A DNA stretch of 64,000 nt, taken from positions 1-64,000 of the forward strand of contig DATGEL010000043.1 in assembly GCA_035310145.1 (NCBI GenBank). The letters are read 5' to 3'. Source of the DNA: Dehalococcoidia bacterium (GTDB lineage: Bacteria > Chloroflexota > Dehalococcoidia > CAUJGQ01). A program made the position numbers and the translations under genes. The notes under the pieces were generated by a model, which searched no databases, had not been told where the DNA came from, and saw only the letters and a list, made by a program, of their open reading frames with translations. Below are positions 10,948-20,316 of the stretch, piece by piece (the stretch's first letter is position 1; every line of letters begins with the position of its first letter).

Positions 10948-11757
10948 TCAGCGGCCGCGGAAGGCCGGCGCCCGGCGCTCGACGAAGGCGCGCATGCCCT
11001 CGGCCACGTCCTCCGTATTGTTGAGCACGCTCATGTAGTAGCCGATCGCGTCGAAGTGGCCGCGCAGCGGCAGCCCCAGCCCTTCGCGGATCGCCCGCTT
11101 CGCCATCGCCAGCGCGATCGGCGGGCCGGCGGCGATGCGTTCCGCCAGCTCGCGCGCGGCCGTGGCCAGCTCCGCGTCGGGCAGGCAGCGGTTGACCAGC
11201 CCGATGCGCTCCGCCTCCGGCCCCGGCACGAAATCGCCGGTGAAGATCAGCTCGTACGCCTTCGCCAGCCCCACCAGCCGCGGCAGGAACCAGGCGCCGC
11301 CTTCATCGGGCACGAGGCCGCGCTTGATGTAGAGCATGGCGAAGCGGGCGCTCTCGGCGCAGAGGCGCAGGTCGCAGGCGAGGGCGATATCCATGCCCAT
11401 GCCCACCGCCGCGCCGTTCACCGCCGCGATCACCGGCTTCTCCAGCTCGTGCAGACCGAGCGGCATGGCGTGGCGCTGCTCATTCTGGCGCCAGCGATCG
11501 ACGGCCGACGGCTCGCCGCCCTCGCGCAGGCGCGCGTCCCAGGCGTTCACGTCGGCGCCGGAGCAGAAGGCGCGGCCGGCGCCGGTGAGCACCACGGCGC
11601 GCACGGCGGCATCGGCGCGCACCTCGGCGATCGCGGCGCGCAGGTCGTCTTCCATTTTCGGCGTGAAGGCGTTGAGCCGCTCGGGCCGGTGCAGAGTGAT
11701 CGTGGCCACGGCGCCGTCGCGGCTGAGCAGCGCCTCGGTGTAGGCCGTCATCGTCAT
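10948..11757 (-). CDS. Enoyl-CoA hydratase/isomerase family protein
   Basis: About 269 residues, a second crotonase-fold protein with LHRPERLNAFTPKM near the start, GAGRAFCSGADVNAWD at the first oxyanion loop and NGAAVGMGMDIALACDLRL at the second. The usual catalytic Glu pair is not evident around YIKRGLVPDEGGAWFLPRL, a form often seen in enoyl-CoA isomerase/PaaG-like members, so isomerisation is as likely as hydration. The ATG at 11757 follows GGAGGAGG with eight bases between; a second ATG lies two codons further in. Confidence 0.88.
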   Translation of the reverse strand: MTMTAYTEALLSRDGAVATITLHRPERLNAFTPKMEDDLRAAIAEVRADAAVRAVVLTGAGRAFCSGADVNAWDARLREGGEPSAVDRWRQNEQRHAMPLGLHELEKPVIAAVNGAAVGMGMDIALACDLRLCAESARFAMLYIKRGLVPDEGGAWFLPRLVGLAKAYELIFTGDFVPGPEAERIGLVNRCLPDAELATAARELAERIAAGPPIALAMAKRAIREGLGLPLRGHFDAIGYYMSVLNNTEDVAEGMRAFVERRAPAFRGR

Positions 11758-12045
11758 CGTCGTTGCCTCCTCCCCGCTCCGGGACACGGCGCTGTCACAG
11801 TAGCACGGATGGCGGCCGCCGCGACCCGGCCACTTCGCTCAGCCGGATGGCCGGCCAGCTGGTGCTTCAGCGCCACCTCCCGGACCGCGTCTGCCGGGTG
11901 CTCCTGCGCGGCGTCGCTGCGGCGCCCGGCCAGTAACGTCCTAACCGCAGACTGCAGGGTCTTTCGGAACGCCCTGTTGCTGTGTCAAGCTCAGGCATTG
12001 GCATCGACAAACCGAGCCGGCCCAGCTTGAAGGAGCGTGAGCGCC

Positions 12046-12801
12046 ATGGCGTTCTACGAACGTGGACCCGTCCGCATCCACTACGCAGAGGTTGGTTCGG
12101 GCTTCCCCCTGCTGCTGATTCCGGGCGGCGGACTGAACTCGGCGCTCTCCTCCTGGCAGACCGCCTCGCCCTTCAACCCCATGGACCGGTACAAAGACGA
12201 CTTCCGCTGCATCTGCGCCGACCTGCGCAACGCCAATCCCGGCCAGTCCAGCGGCCCGCTGGAGATCGACCGCCCCTGGGACGCTTACACCGACGATCAG
12301 CTCGGGCTGATGGACGAATTGGGTATCCGCGAGTTCCTGGTGATGGGCTTCTGCATCGGCGGGCCGATGATCCACAACCTGATCAAGCGGGCGCCGGAGC
12401 GCATCGTCGCGGCGGCGATGATGCAGCCGAGCGGCTTCCGGCCGGAGCTGCCGGACCTCTTCTACCAGAACAACATCAAGGGCTGGGGGCCGGGGCTGTG
12501 CGCGAAGCGCCCCGAGATCACGATGGAGATGGTCCACGACTTCCTCACCAGCATGTACACCAACCACGCCGACTTCGTCTTCACCGTGCCGCGCGACTTC
12601 GTCCGCACGATCCAGACGCCGCTGCTGATCGCGCCAGACGACGTGCCCGCGCACCCGTACGCCGTCGCGATGGAGGTGGCCGGCCTCGCTCCGCACGCCG
12701 AGGTGACGATCTATCCCTGGAAGGATTCGCCGGAGCACATCGACGCGGCCGTGGAGCACGCGCGCCGCTTCCTCAAGGCGCACGCACCCGTCCGAGCGTA
12801 G
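12046..12801 (+). CDS. Alpha/beta hydrolase with a Cys at the nucleophile elbow
   Basis: 251 residues with an alpha/beta-hydrolase core: the LIPGGG oxyanion strand near residue 25, an RNANPGQSSG loop, the nucleophile elbow MGFCIGGPMIH around residue 103, and a C-terminal His in DSPEHIDAAVEH. The elbow has Cys103 where serine hydrolases have Ser, as in dienelactone hydrolase and some NDR-like proteins. Either a thiol-based hydrolase or a non-classical activity is possible. GAAGGAG lies ten bases before the ATG at 12046; a GTG nine bases upstream is too close to it. Confidence 0.85.
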   Translation: MAFYERGPVRIHYAEVGSGFPLLLIPGGGLNSALSSWQTASPFNPMDRYKDDFRCICADLRNANPGQSSGPLEIDRPWDAYTDDQLGLMDELGIREFLVMGFCIGGPMIHNLIKRAPERIVAAAMMQPSGFRPELPDLFYQNNIKGWGPGLCAKRPEITMEMVHDFLTSMYTNHADFVFTVPRDFVRTIQTPLLIAPDDVPAHPYAVAMEVAGLAPHAEVTIYPWKDSPEHIDAAVEHARRFLKAHAPVRA

Positions 12802-12977
12802 CGCCCCGGTCCAGCGCGTTCAGCCCCCTCGCGCGGTGGCGATTCGATGTGCAGCCGGCGCTGCTCGCGGCGCACTTCACAGCTGCATGGTGGCGACGCC
12901 GGAGGCAGGCGAGTCAGCGCGGTCGTTCGCCAGGCCGAGCCTCGTGTGCAGCACCGAGCCCTTCGTGCCTGTTGAAC

Positions 12978-13505
12978 CTACAGGGTGCCGTAGATGCGCT
13001 CCAGGCCGTAGCCGCCGAGGGCGAGGGAGAGCTCGCCGCCGTGGTGGATCTCATGTTCGAGCACGTGCCAGATGATCCACTGGCGCGTGCGTTCGCCGAT
13101 GGCGCGCCGCTCTTCCTCGCGCATCTGCGGCGGCGGCGCAAAACGCTGGCTCAGATCGGCGGGCGTCCAGCGGGCGAGGACGTCGGCAACCAGTTGCCAG
13201 GTAGCTTTGAAGCCCGTGACCAGCTCCGCGGACGAGCGCGGGGGCACCTCCACCGGGTCCGCGGGGTCCCAGTGGGCGATGGGGGCCAGATCGGGGCTGC
13301 CCTCGCCCATCCACACGTGAAACCACCAGACGCGGTTGGCAATGACGTGCTGCGTCACCATTCCGATCGAGTAGTGGCGCGATGACGCGGGCAGAACGAG
13401 CTGTTCGGGCGAAAGCGGCGCGATGATCTCGGCCAGGTTGCGCTGGTACATCTCCCAGCCGCCGTAGAACGTGCTCAGAGGAAGTGCCGCTGCCGTCGTC
13501 GTCAT
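12978..13505 (-). CDS. DinB family protein
   Basis: 175 residues of the DinB/YfiT four-helix fold. Candidate metal ligands are visible in the usual order: an early His in HYSIGMVTQHVIANRVWW and a late His cluster in WHVLEHEIHHGGEL. Family members include metal-dependent thiol transferases (bacillithiol, mycothiol) and many uncharacterised enzymes. The chosen ATG begins MTTTAAALPL, after a run of GAGCGCAGACGG; a longer frame lacks support. It is the first of two DinB-like genes in this region (see 15490). Confidence 0.82.
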   Translation of the reverse strand: MTTTAAALPLSTFYGGWEMYQRNLAEIIAPLSPEQLVLPASSRHYSIGMVTQHVIANRVWWFHVWMGEGSPDLAPIAHWDPADPVEVPPRSSAELVTGFKATWQLVADVLARWTPADLSQRFAPPPQMREEERRAIGERTRQWIIWHVLEHEIHHGGELSLALGGYGLERIYGTL

Positions 13506-13619
13506 CCGTCTGCGCTCCTTGCTTCTTCCAAGATGCCACCAAACGGCAGGCGCAGCCAGCAAGGGCGGACATAAGCGCCGCGGCAGCGCCCGCACATGGC
13601 CGCATCCGGCTGGCGTGCT

Positions 13620-14198
13620 TTATCTCCCGTCGGGCGCATCGGGGCACTGATAGCGGAGAAGGACAACGCCGCTGCCGAAGCTGCGGGTCTCGGCGAGCCG
13701 GAGCGTAAAGGCGGCGTCTGAGGGTTGGAACAGGGGATTGCCCCGGCCGATGACGACCGGGTGGACGTAGAGCCGGTACTCGTCGATCAGGCCGTGGCGC
13801 CGGAAGGCCGCGGCGAGGCTGGCTCCGCCGAGCGCCAGGTCGCCCCCCGGCTGCGCCTTCAGCGCCCTGACCGCTTCAGGCACGACCTCGCGCACGATCG
13901 TGGTGTTCCAGCCGGCCCGCGCCAGGGTCCGGGAGTAGACGAACTTCGGCATCTCCCGCCAGATGACCGCGAACTCCTTCTCGGGCTCGCCGCTCGCGGG
14001 GTCCGCGTCGGCGGTCGGCCAGTAGCCGGCCATCAGTTCGTAGGTGACGCGGCCGTCGAGGAAGGCGCCCATCGCGCCGAGTTGCTGGTTGAAGTGGCGG
14101 TGCAGCTCGTCGTCGACCAGTTGCCAGTCGAGCTCGTGGTGCGGCCCCTCAAAGAAGCCGTCGAGCGACACCGACATGAACACGATGATCTTGCGCAT
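13620..14198 (-). CDS. Dihydrofolate reductase/RibD C-terminal family protein
   Basis: 192 residues beginning MRKIIVFMSVSLDGFFEGP, the standard opening of the RibD-C/DHFR-like family (COG0262). The conserved VYSRTL strand and GGASLAAAFRRHGLIDEYRL segment that binds NADPH in homologues follow. It is a predicted cytoplasmic NADPH-dependent reductase of unknown substrate; true folate reduction is not implied. The start is set by the conserved N-terminus at 14198, although the frame is open further upstream. Confidence 0.88.
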   Translation of the reverse strand: MRKIIVFMSVSLDGFFEGPHHELDWQLVDDELHRHFNQQLGAMGAFLDGRVTYELMAGYWPTADADPASGEPEKEFAVIWREMPKFVYSRTLARAGWNTTIVREVVPEAVRALKAQPGGDLALGGASLAAAFRRHGLIDEYRLYVHPVVIGRGNPLFQPSDAAFTLRLAETRSFGSGVVLLRYQCPDAPDGR

Positions 14199-14535
14199 CG
14201 CGAATCCTTGGCCTTGCGTTGGCCGCGCGGCTGCAGCCCTCACTCGTCCATGGTACCAACGCCGAAGACCAGCGGCCTGGCGATTCCGTCGTTCACGTCC
14301 GGCCAGTCGTGCAGGACGGCGCTGGTCGATTCGGCGTAGCGCGGCGATCGCTGCTACCCTGCAAATGGCGCCCGGCATGGCCGATCCCGCGCTGGCAAAG
14401 CCCGGTTTCGCCCGGAGCCGGTCCGGGGCTCAATGCGGGCCGCAAGCGCGTCGCTGCAGCCCCGGCGCATGCGTGCAGCGCAGCGGTCGGGCACCGGCAC
14501 GGTGCGGCGTCGCGATGGAAGCCAAGGAAGCCCGG

Positions 14536-15342
14536 ATGGAAGACGCTGACCGCCAGACCGGCTACGCCCCGGTGAACGGGCTGAAGATGTACTACGAGAT
14601 CCACGGCACGGGGCAGCCGCTCGTGGTGCTGCACGGCTCCTTCATGACGATCGAGCTGATGGGCAAGCTGGTGCCGGAGCTGGCCAGGAGCCGCCAGGTC
14701 ATCGCCGTCGAGTTTCAGGGGCATGGGCACACCGCCGACATCGACCGCCCGATCACCTACGAAAACCTGGCGGACGACACGGCAGCCCTCCTGCGTCACG
14801 TCGGGGTCGAGAGCGCCGACGTCTACGGCTACAGCCTGGGCGGCGGCGTCGCCCTGCAGATCGCCCTGCGCCACCCGCAAGTGGTCCGCAAGCTGATCGT
14901 GGCCTCGGCTTCCTATACGAGCGAGGGCATGTACCCTGAGGTGCTGGCCGGCATCGAGCAGATCAAGCCGGAGCTGTTCGACGGTACCCCCTGGCGCGGG
15001 GCATACGACCGCACGGCGCCCCACCCCGGGGCCTTCGCCGCGCTGGTCGCGAAGTTGCGGCAGCTTGACATGACCCCCTATACCTGGCCGGCCGAGGCAG
15101 TGCGGGCGATCGGCGCGCCCACCCTGATCGTGCTCGGCGACGCCGACGGGATCCGTCCCGAGCACGCGGTCGAGCTGTTTCGGCTGCGCGGCGGGGGCGT
15201 CTTCGGCGACCTGGCGGGGCTCCCGGCCGCCCAGCTCGCCGTGCTGCCGGGGACGACGCACCTGGGCATGCTCGACCGCGCCGACTGGCTGGTTGCGATC
15301 GTCTCGCCGTTCCTCGACGCGCCGCTTCACCCGTCCGCATGA
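14536..15342 (+). CDS. Alpha/beta hydrolase
   Basis: 268 residues with a complete serine-hydrolase layout: oxyanion strand LVVLHGSFMT, nucleophile elbow DVYGYSLGGGVALQ with Ser100, a predicted acid in LIVLGDADGIRPEH and a C-terminal His in PGTTHLGMLDR. The arrangement resembles haloalkane dehalogenase/epoxide hydrolase/esterase relatives, but the substrate is not predictable. The ATG at 14536 has CAAGGAAG upstream; an in-frame ATG at 14515 is the alternative. Confidence 0.88.
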   Translation: MEDADRQTGYAPVNGLKMYYEIHGTGQPLVVLHGSFMTIELMGKLVPELARSRQVIAVEFQGHGHTADIDRPITYENLADDTAALLRHVGVESADVYGYSLGGGVALQIALRHPQVVRKLIVASASYTSEGMYPEVLAGIEQIKPELFDGTPWRGAYDRTAPHPGAFAALVAKLRQLDMTPYTWPAEAVRAIGAPTLIVLGDADGIRPEHAVELFRLRGGGVFGDLAGLPAAQLAVLPGTTHLGMLDRADWLVAIVSPFLDAPLHPSA

Positions 15343-15489
15343 TCGCCGGCCGCCGCCCGGCCCGGCGCCCGTGACGAGGGCAATGCGGGCTGTGCGCTCA
15401 GCCGTGAAGCGCTGAAACGCCCGCGGCACTGAAGGGCGCAGCGGCACGTTCGAACCCGCCAGACGCGGTGCGATGGCCGCGCGGGCATC

Positions 15490-16041
15490 TCAGTACGGCA
15501 AGCCCTTCAGGCCGAGCAGGCTGCGCGCCAGGCAGGCGCGGCCGAGATGGCCGTTGCCGTGGCCGATCAGGCCGTGGCCGATCGCCTCCATATGCGGGAT
15601 CTCACCCCAGGGGCGGATGAACTGCACGGTGGCCAGGTACGCCGCGTCCATCGCCGCGATGCGCGGCACCACTGCCTCTTCGACCGCGCGGATGTAGCGC
15701 TTGAACTCCTCCGGCTCGGGGTACTTCTGCGCGTAGGCTTCGCCGGGATTCATGCCCGTGCCCTGATCGACCTTCGGCAACCCCCAGCGTTCGTGGAAGC
15801 CGCCCGTCAGCCAAACCGGCTGCTCGCGCTCGAAGACGAAGTGGATAATGTTGTCCGTCGTGCGCACCACGTGCCAGACGTCGAAGCCGATCGCGTTGGC
15901 GCGGCCGCCGTGCGTGTCGCTCAACTGATCGACCGTCAGCCCATCGACCGCCAGCGTGCTGTACAGCAGCAGGCGCCCGACCAGGTGGCTGTACTGCGCC
16001 GCCAGCGTCGGCTCGACGCCCATTTTCGAGAAGTCCGCCAT
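15490..16041 (-). CDS. DinB-like protein
   Basis: 183 residues, another DinB-type helical protein with an early His in AIGFDVWHVVRTTDNIIHF and a late pair in EAIGHGLIGHGNGHLGRA that could complete a three-His metal site. Sequence similarity to the 12978-13505 protein is low, so it is a distant relative rather than a recent copy. The gene lies head to head with the hydrolase that starts at 16286. The enzymatic role is unknown. Confidence 0.8.
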   Translation of the reverse strand: MADFSKMGVEPTLAAQYSHLVGRLLLYSTLAVDGLTVDQLSDTHGGRANAIGFDVWHVVRTTDNIIHFVFEREQPVWLTGGFHERWGLPKVDQGTGMNPGEAYAQKYPEPEEFKRYIRAVEEAVVPRIAAMDAAYLATVQFIRPWGEIPHMEAIGHGLIGHGNGHLGRACLARSLLGLKGLPY

Positions 16042-16051
16042 CGCCTTGCCC

Positions 16052-16207
16052 TCACCCTTCCTCGCGCCGCTCGATGTACACGCCGCCGAACGCGGCCGGA
16101 TCGGTGCTCTGCGCCAGCACCAGCGTGTCCGGCGAGCCGTCGATCGTCAACTCCACTTCTTCGTCGCCGCGGCGGCCAGATGAACGGTGCGCGGGGCGTC
16201 GTATCAT
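16052..16207 (-). CDS. Possible small protein or gene remnant
   Basis: A 51-residue frame ends 11 bases before the DinB-like start. Its second half (EVELTIDGSPDTLVLAQST, then AAFGGVYIERREEG) has protein-like composition, unlike the shadows around it. The first part is Arg-rich and less convincing. It may be the tail of a lost gene or a small coupled ORF; no family is recognised. Confidence 0.28.
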   Translation of the reverse strand: MIRRPAHRSSGRRGDEEVELTIDGSPDTLVLAQSTDPAAFGGVYIERREEG

Positions 16208-16285
16208 GCCGGCAGAGCGCCGGCCGCGTGCAGACGCGCGAACGACAACCCGCCGCTGAGCAGCGGGGAGAAGGCGGTGTGCCGC

Positions 16286-17290
16286 ATGTCCTACTTCAAC
16301 AGCTTTGCGCAGGGGCTTGAGCCGCTCGATATGACCAAATCTGACGAGTTCGCCAGCCTGGTGGCGAGCGCTCACGACCTGGGCCTGCGCGCGCCGCACG
16401 GCGTCCGCTACGTCTCGCGCAACACGGTGGTCAACGGCCTGCGCTTCCACTTCCTGGAGTGGGGCGACCCGGCGGCGCCCGCGCTGCTTTTCCTGCACGG
16501 CGGCAATCAGACGGCGCACAGCTGGGACCTCGTCAGCCTGGAGCTGGCCGATCGCTACCACATCATCGCCCTCGACCAGCGCGGCCACGGCGACACCGAA
16601 TGGCCCCGCGACGGCGCGGCCGACCGCCACGCCAAGGCGGACGACGCGCACAGGCTGCTCGAAACGCTGGGCATCGACCATCCAGTGGTGGCCGGACACT
16701 CGATGGGCGGCATCGTGGCGATGACGCTGCTAGTCGCCTACCCGGAGCTGGCGCGCAAGGCGGTGATCGTGGACGTGGGACCGGAGGTGGGGGCCGCGGG
16801 GGCGAAGTACATCGGCAACTTCGTCAGCAGCGTGCACGAAGTGAACTCGCTGGACGAGTTCGTCGACCGCGTGGCGGCGTACGACCCGTTCCGCACGCGG
16901 GAGCACATCAACCGCACGGTGCGCTACAACCTGATGCAGCGGGCCGACGGCAAGTTCGTGAGCAAGCACGACCACCGCGACCGGCTGGAGTGGCGGCCGC
17001 GACAGACGCAGGTGGTGGAGCTGGACGACCCGGAGCCGCCGGCGACGACCGCCGCCGAGAATGCGGCGCGCATCGACCGGCCAGGCTACGAAGAGGTGGC
17101 GCGCATTCCCTGCCCGGTCTTAATCGTGCGCGGGGCGCAGAGCAACGTGCTGCTGCCGGAGATGGCGGAGCGCTTCGCCAGGACGCTGGCCCGCGGCCGG
17201 CTTGTGGAAGTGGCAAAGAGCGGCCACAACGTCCACTCGCAGAACACGGCCGGCTTCCTGGCCGTGCTGGAGCCGTTCCTGCAGCAGTAG
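16286..17290 (+). CDS. Alpha/beta hydrolase
   Basis: 334 residues with the full hydrolase set: ALLFLHGGNQTAHSWD, the nucleophile elbow VVAGHSMGGIVAMTL, an acid candidate in LIVRGAQSNVLLPE and a terminal His in KSGHNVHSQNTAGF. About 50 extra N-terminal residues precede the core. An ATG at 16286 is chosen; a GTG nine bases upstream is closer to GAGAAGG and is a fair alternative. The stop codon is followed at once by an AG-rich repeat-like stretch (GAGGAAGTAGGAAATGG). Confidence 0.87.
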   Translation: MSYFNSFAQGLEPLDMTKSDEFASLVASAHDLGLRAPHGVRYVSRNTVVNGLRFHFLEWGDPAAPALLFLHGGNQTAHSWDLVSLELADRYHIIALDQRGHGDTEWPRDGAADRHAKADDAHRLLETLGIDHPVVAGHSMGGIVAMTLLVAYPELARKAVIVDVGPEVGAAGAKYIGNFVSSVHEVNSLDEFVDRVAAYDPFRTREHINRTVRYNLMQRADGKFVSKHDHRDRLEWRPRQTQVVELDDPEPPATTAAENAARIDRPGYEEVARIPCPVLIVRGAQSNVLLPEMAERFARTLARGRLVEVAKSGHNVHSQNTAGFLAVLEPFLQQ

Positions 17291-17367
17291 CGACGAGGAA
17301 GTAGGAAATGGAGTGTGGAGAAGAGCCTTGTTCCGATTTCCTCGTTCCGACGCCGATCGGCGAGGCG

Positions 17368-17560
17368 ATGACGATGGCGGAACGGTCCGCCTACGGAGCA
17401 GTAGCGATCGTCACCGGCGGCGCCTCCGGCATTGGCCGGGCGATCGCCTGCCGGCTGGCGCGCGACCGGGTGGGCGTCGCCGTGCTCGATCTGCACGGCG
17501 CGGGCGCCGCGGAGACGGTGCGGCTGATCGCGGCGGCGGGCGGCAAGGGGCTGCCACGAT
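17368..17560 (+). pseudogene. Truncated short-chain dehydrogenase (SDR) remnant
   Basis: Only the first quarter of an SDR is present: AIVTGGASGIGRAIACRLA is the TGxxxGIG cofactor motif, followed by VGVAVLDLHG and a helix ending AAAGGKGL. After about residue 64 similarity stops, and the frame runs into unrelated sequence without the NNAG, Ser or YxxxK motifs. A 3' deletion is inferred. The remnant lies just after the hydrolase gene and may once have been its operon partner. Confidence 0.7.
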
Positions 17561-17927
17561 CAGCGCATGAAGGCACGGCAGATCGAGTGCGCCGTTGCGC
17601 CGGGTGGCCATCGCCCGGAAGATCGAAGCGGCCGTCGGCGTCGAGCAGGCGGTGCAGCAAGGCACGTTCCGCGTCATCGCCGTCGACCAGCAGCATGCTC
17701 CGGCAGCTTCACGCTGGCCGGGTCCGGCGCCGGGGGTCCAGCGTGCGCACGGGCACACGCGGCGTTGTGCGCGTGCGCGACCAGACATACGAACCGACAC
17801 TGCCTCCGTTATGGTGAGCTCGCGCACTCACACACTGAAAAATGAATGACAGCGCTCGCCGCAGCCGGGGAACCCGGCGCCGGCCCGCGAAGGGCGCCGA
17901 ACGCACCAGGCGAGCAGGTCTTTGCCC

Positions 17928-18941
17928 ATGCACATCGTCCCGTTCTCCGACGACCATCTTGGCCCGGCCGCGGCGTTGCTGGCGCTGCGCGGCAAGGCCG
18001 CGTACGAGCGCGAGCCCTCGCTGCCTGCACTGCTTGCAGACCCGTCGGCCGCCCGAAGCGCGATCGAGCGGGCGTTAGCGGCGCCGCGCGCCGAAGGCTT
18101 CGCCGCACTGCATGAAGGGCGGCTGGCGGGTTATCTGATCGGCGCGATCGAGCTGCCGAACCCCGTCAGCTTCCGCGCCCTGCTCGACCCGCCGCGCGCC
18201 GGCTGGATCACCAGCCACGCCGCGCAGCCGGCACTCGCCGGCGAGTGTTACCGTGCCCTGTACGCGAAACTGGCCGAACGCTGGGTGGCAGCCGGCTCCT
18301 TCGCGCACCACATCGGCCTTCACGCCGGCGACCGCGACGCGCTCGATGCCTGGTTCGCGCTCGGCTTCGGCCAGCTCGCCGTTCATGGCCTGCGCGACAC
18401 ACGGCCGGTGGCCGGAGCAGCGCTGCCCGCCGGCATCACCCTCCGCGCAGCCACGCTGGACAACCTCGACGCTGTATTGCGCTTCAGCGATGCTGTCAAC
18501 CGGCATCAGGCGGCGAGCCCGATGTTCGCGCCCTACCTGCCCGAAACGCTGCCCGACCTGCGCCGCGAGCTGACCGCACTGCTTTCTGACCCGGCGGGCG
18601 GCGCGCTGCTGGCCGAACGCGACGGTCAACTCCTGGGCGGCTTCAGCTTCGGCCCGCCGCCGGAGGACATGGTCGCGCCCGAGCGCTGCGTCTACATCTT
18701 CGACGCCTGGACGGCGCCGGAGGAGCGCGGCAGCGGCCTCGGCTCGGCGCTGTTTGACGCGACGCTGGCGCGGGCGCGCGAGCACGGCGCGGCCTGGTGC
18801 CAGCTCAACTTCCTCAGCGCCAACCTGCCCGGCGCCCGCTTCTGGCTGGGGAGCGGCTTCCGCCCGCTCACCCTCTTCCTGCAGCGCCGGCTGGACGAGC
18901 GCATCGCCTGGGCCACGGAAAAGGGGCGGGGGATCGGGTGA
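17928..18941 (+). CDS. GNAT family N-acetyltransferase, tandem domains
   Basis: 337 residues, about twice the length of a single GNAT domain. The C-terminal half holds the acetyl-CoA pyrophosphate loop region AWTAPEERGSGLGSALFDAT and the closing segment ARFWLGSGFRPLTLFLQRRL. The N-terminal half begins MHIVPFSDDH and looks like a degenerate GNAT copy with ALHEGRLAGYLIGAIE. The acceptor is unknown. The ATG at 17928 is preferred over a TTG six bases earlier. Confidence 0.85.
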   Translation: MHIVPFSDDHLGPAAALLALRGKAAYEREPSLPALLADPSAARSAIERALAAPRAEGFAALHEGRLAGYLIGAIELPNPVSFRALLDPPRAGWITSHAAQPALAGECYRALYAKLAERWVAAGSFAHHIGLHAGDRDALDAWFALGFGQLAVHGLRDTRPVAGAALPAGITLRAATLDNLDAVLRFSDAVNRHQAASPMFAPYLPETLPDLRRELTALLSDPAGGALLAERDGQLLGGFSFGPPPEDMVAPERCVYIFDAWTAPEERGSGLGSALFDATLARAREHGAAWCQLNFLSANLPGARFWLGSGFRPLTLFLQRRLDERIAWATEKGRGIG

Positions 18942-19146
18942 GCGCCGCGATCGCCGGCGCCGGCTTGCAGGTACGCAACGATCGCAGGCGCAAGCGCCGT
19001 GCAACGACCGGTCCGCGGCCGTATCCTCTGGAGAGTGTCGCGCGCATTGTCACAAGACCATGCCCTGAATCGTCCAGATCGTCGGAGCCGCGGCTCGACG
19101 ACGCGCGATCGTTCGCGTCCACCGGGGCAGGCGAAGGAGCTTCACG

Positions 19147-20316
19147 ATGACGACCACCACCGCGACGGACCTGCTGCGGGCGGCGCGAGAGCTGGCGCCG
19201 CGCGTGCGCGAACTGGCGGAGGCGAGCGAACAGGAACGCGACATGACGCCGGCGCTCGTGGAGGCGCTGCGCGCCCCCGGCCTCTGGGACGCGACAAAGC
19301 CGGCGGCGCTCGGCGGCCCCGAGCTGGAACTGCCCGACTTCTTGCGCATCATCGAGGAGCTGTCGCGGGCCGACGGCTCGACCGGCTGGACCTACATGAT
19401 CGGCGCCACGACGGGCTATCTGTCGGCGTTCTTCCCCGAACAGACCACCCGTGACCTCTACGCGCGCTATCCCGATCTCATCGCGGGCGGCTCGATCGTG
19501 CCGCGCGGCAAGGCCGTGCGCGTCGAGGGCGGCTACCGCATCTCCGGGCGCTTCCCGTTCGGCAGCGGCATCCGTCACACACAGCTGATGGGCTGCGGCT
19601 GCGTGGTGTTCGACGGCGAGGCGCCGCGTCTCGGTCCGCTCGGCCTGCCCGAGGCGATCATGGCGCTGCTGCCCACCGCGGACTACCAGATCCTCGACAC
19701 CTGGCACGTCTCCGGCCTGCGCGGCACCGGCAGCACGGACTTCGCGATCGCCGACGCCTTTGTGCCGGAGGAGTACTGCATGCAGGCCTTCGTCGGGCGG
19801 CCACAGCGGCCCGAAGCGCTCTACCAGTATCCCTTGATCTCGTTCCTCGCCGCCGAGGTCGCACCGGTGGGCCTCGGCATTGCCCGCCATGCGATCGAGG
19901 CGCTCGGCGAGCTCGCCCAGGCGAAAACGCCGACCGGGCAAACGAGCCTGCTGCGCGAACGCGCCGCCGTGCAGGCCGATCTGGCCCGTGCCGAAGCGCT
20001 CGTGCGCTCGGCCCGCGCCTTTCTCTATGAGACGGCGGAGGAGACCTGGGCTATGACCTGTGCGGGCGAGATGCTGGACGAGCGGGTCCGCGCCCTGGTG
20101 CGGCTGGCGGCCACGACGGCCGTACTGCAATCGGCGCAGGCCGTCGATCTGCTGTATAACGCCGGCGGCGCCACCAGCATCTACGAAAGCAGCCCGCTGG
20201 AGCGCTGCTTCCGCGACGTGCACGCGCTGACACAGCATGTCATCGTGCAGCAGCCGACGCTGGAGACCGTGGGCAAAGTGCTGCTCGGCGTGGAGCTCGG
20301 CCCGGCGCTGCTGTAG
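19147..20316 (+). CDS. Acyl-CoA dehydrogenase-like flavin monooxygenase (DszC/HsaA type)
   Basis: 389 residues, clearly homologous along its whole length to the 5146-6351 protein. Shared segments include LSRADGSTGWTYMIG, HVSGLRGTGSTDFAI, IEALGELAQAKTPTGQTSLL and LLYNAGGATSIYESSPLERC. It is predicted to use reduced flavin to hydroxylate an aromatic or heterocyclic substrate. GAAGGAG precedes the ATG by about eight bases. No flavin reductase lies nearby, so the reductant must come from elsewhere in the genome. Confidence 0.86.
   Translation: MTTTTATDLLRAARELAPRVRELAEASEQERDMTPALVEALRAPGLWDATKPAALGGPELELPDFLRIIEELSRADGSTGWTYMIGATTGYLSAFFPEQTTRDLYARYPDLIAGGSIVPRGKAVRVEGGYRISGRFPFGSGIRHTQLMGCGCVVFDGEAPRLGPLGLPEAIMALLPTADYQILDTWHVSGLRGTGSTDFAIADAFVPEEYCMQAFVGRPQRPEALYQYPLISFLAAEVAPVGLGIARHAIEALGELAQAKTPTGQTSLLRERAAVQADLARAEALVRSARAFLYETAEETWAMTCAGEMLDERVRALVRLAATTAVLQSAQAVDLLYNAGGATSIYESSPLERCFRDVHALTQHVIVQQPTLETVGKVLLGVELGPALL

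Noticed and set aside
15440-15475. tRNA-like GTTCGAACC string
   Set aside because: No acceptor stem, anticodon arm or D arm can be drawn around it.
17600-17696. Minus-strand receiver-domain fragment as an annotated gene
   Set aside because: Only about 25 residues resemble a receiver; too short to list as a feature, kept as part of a finding.
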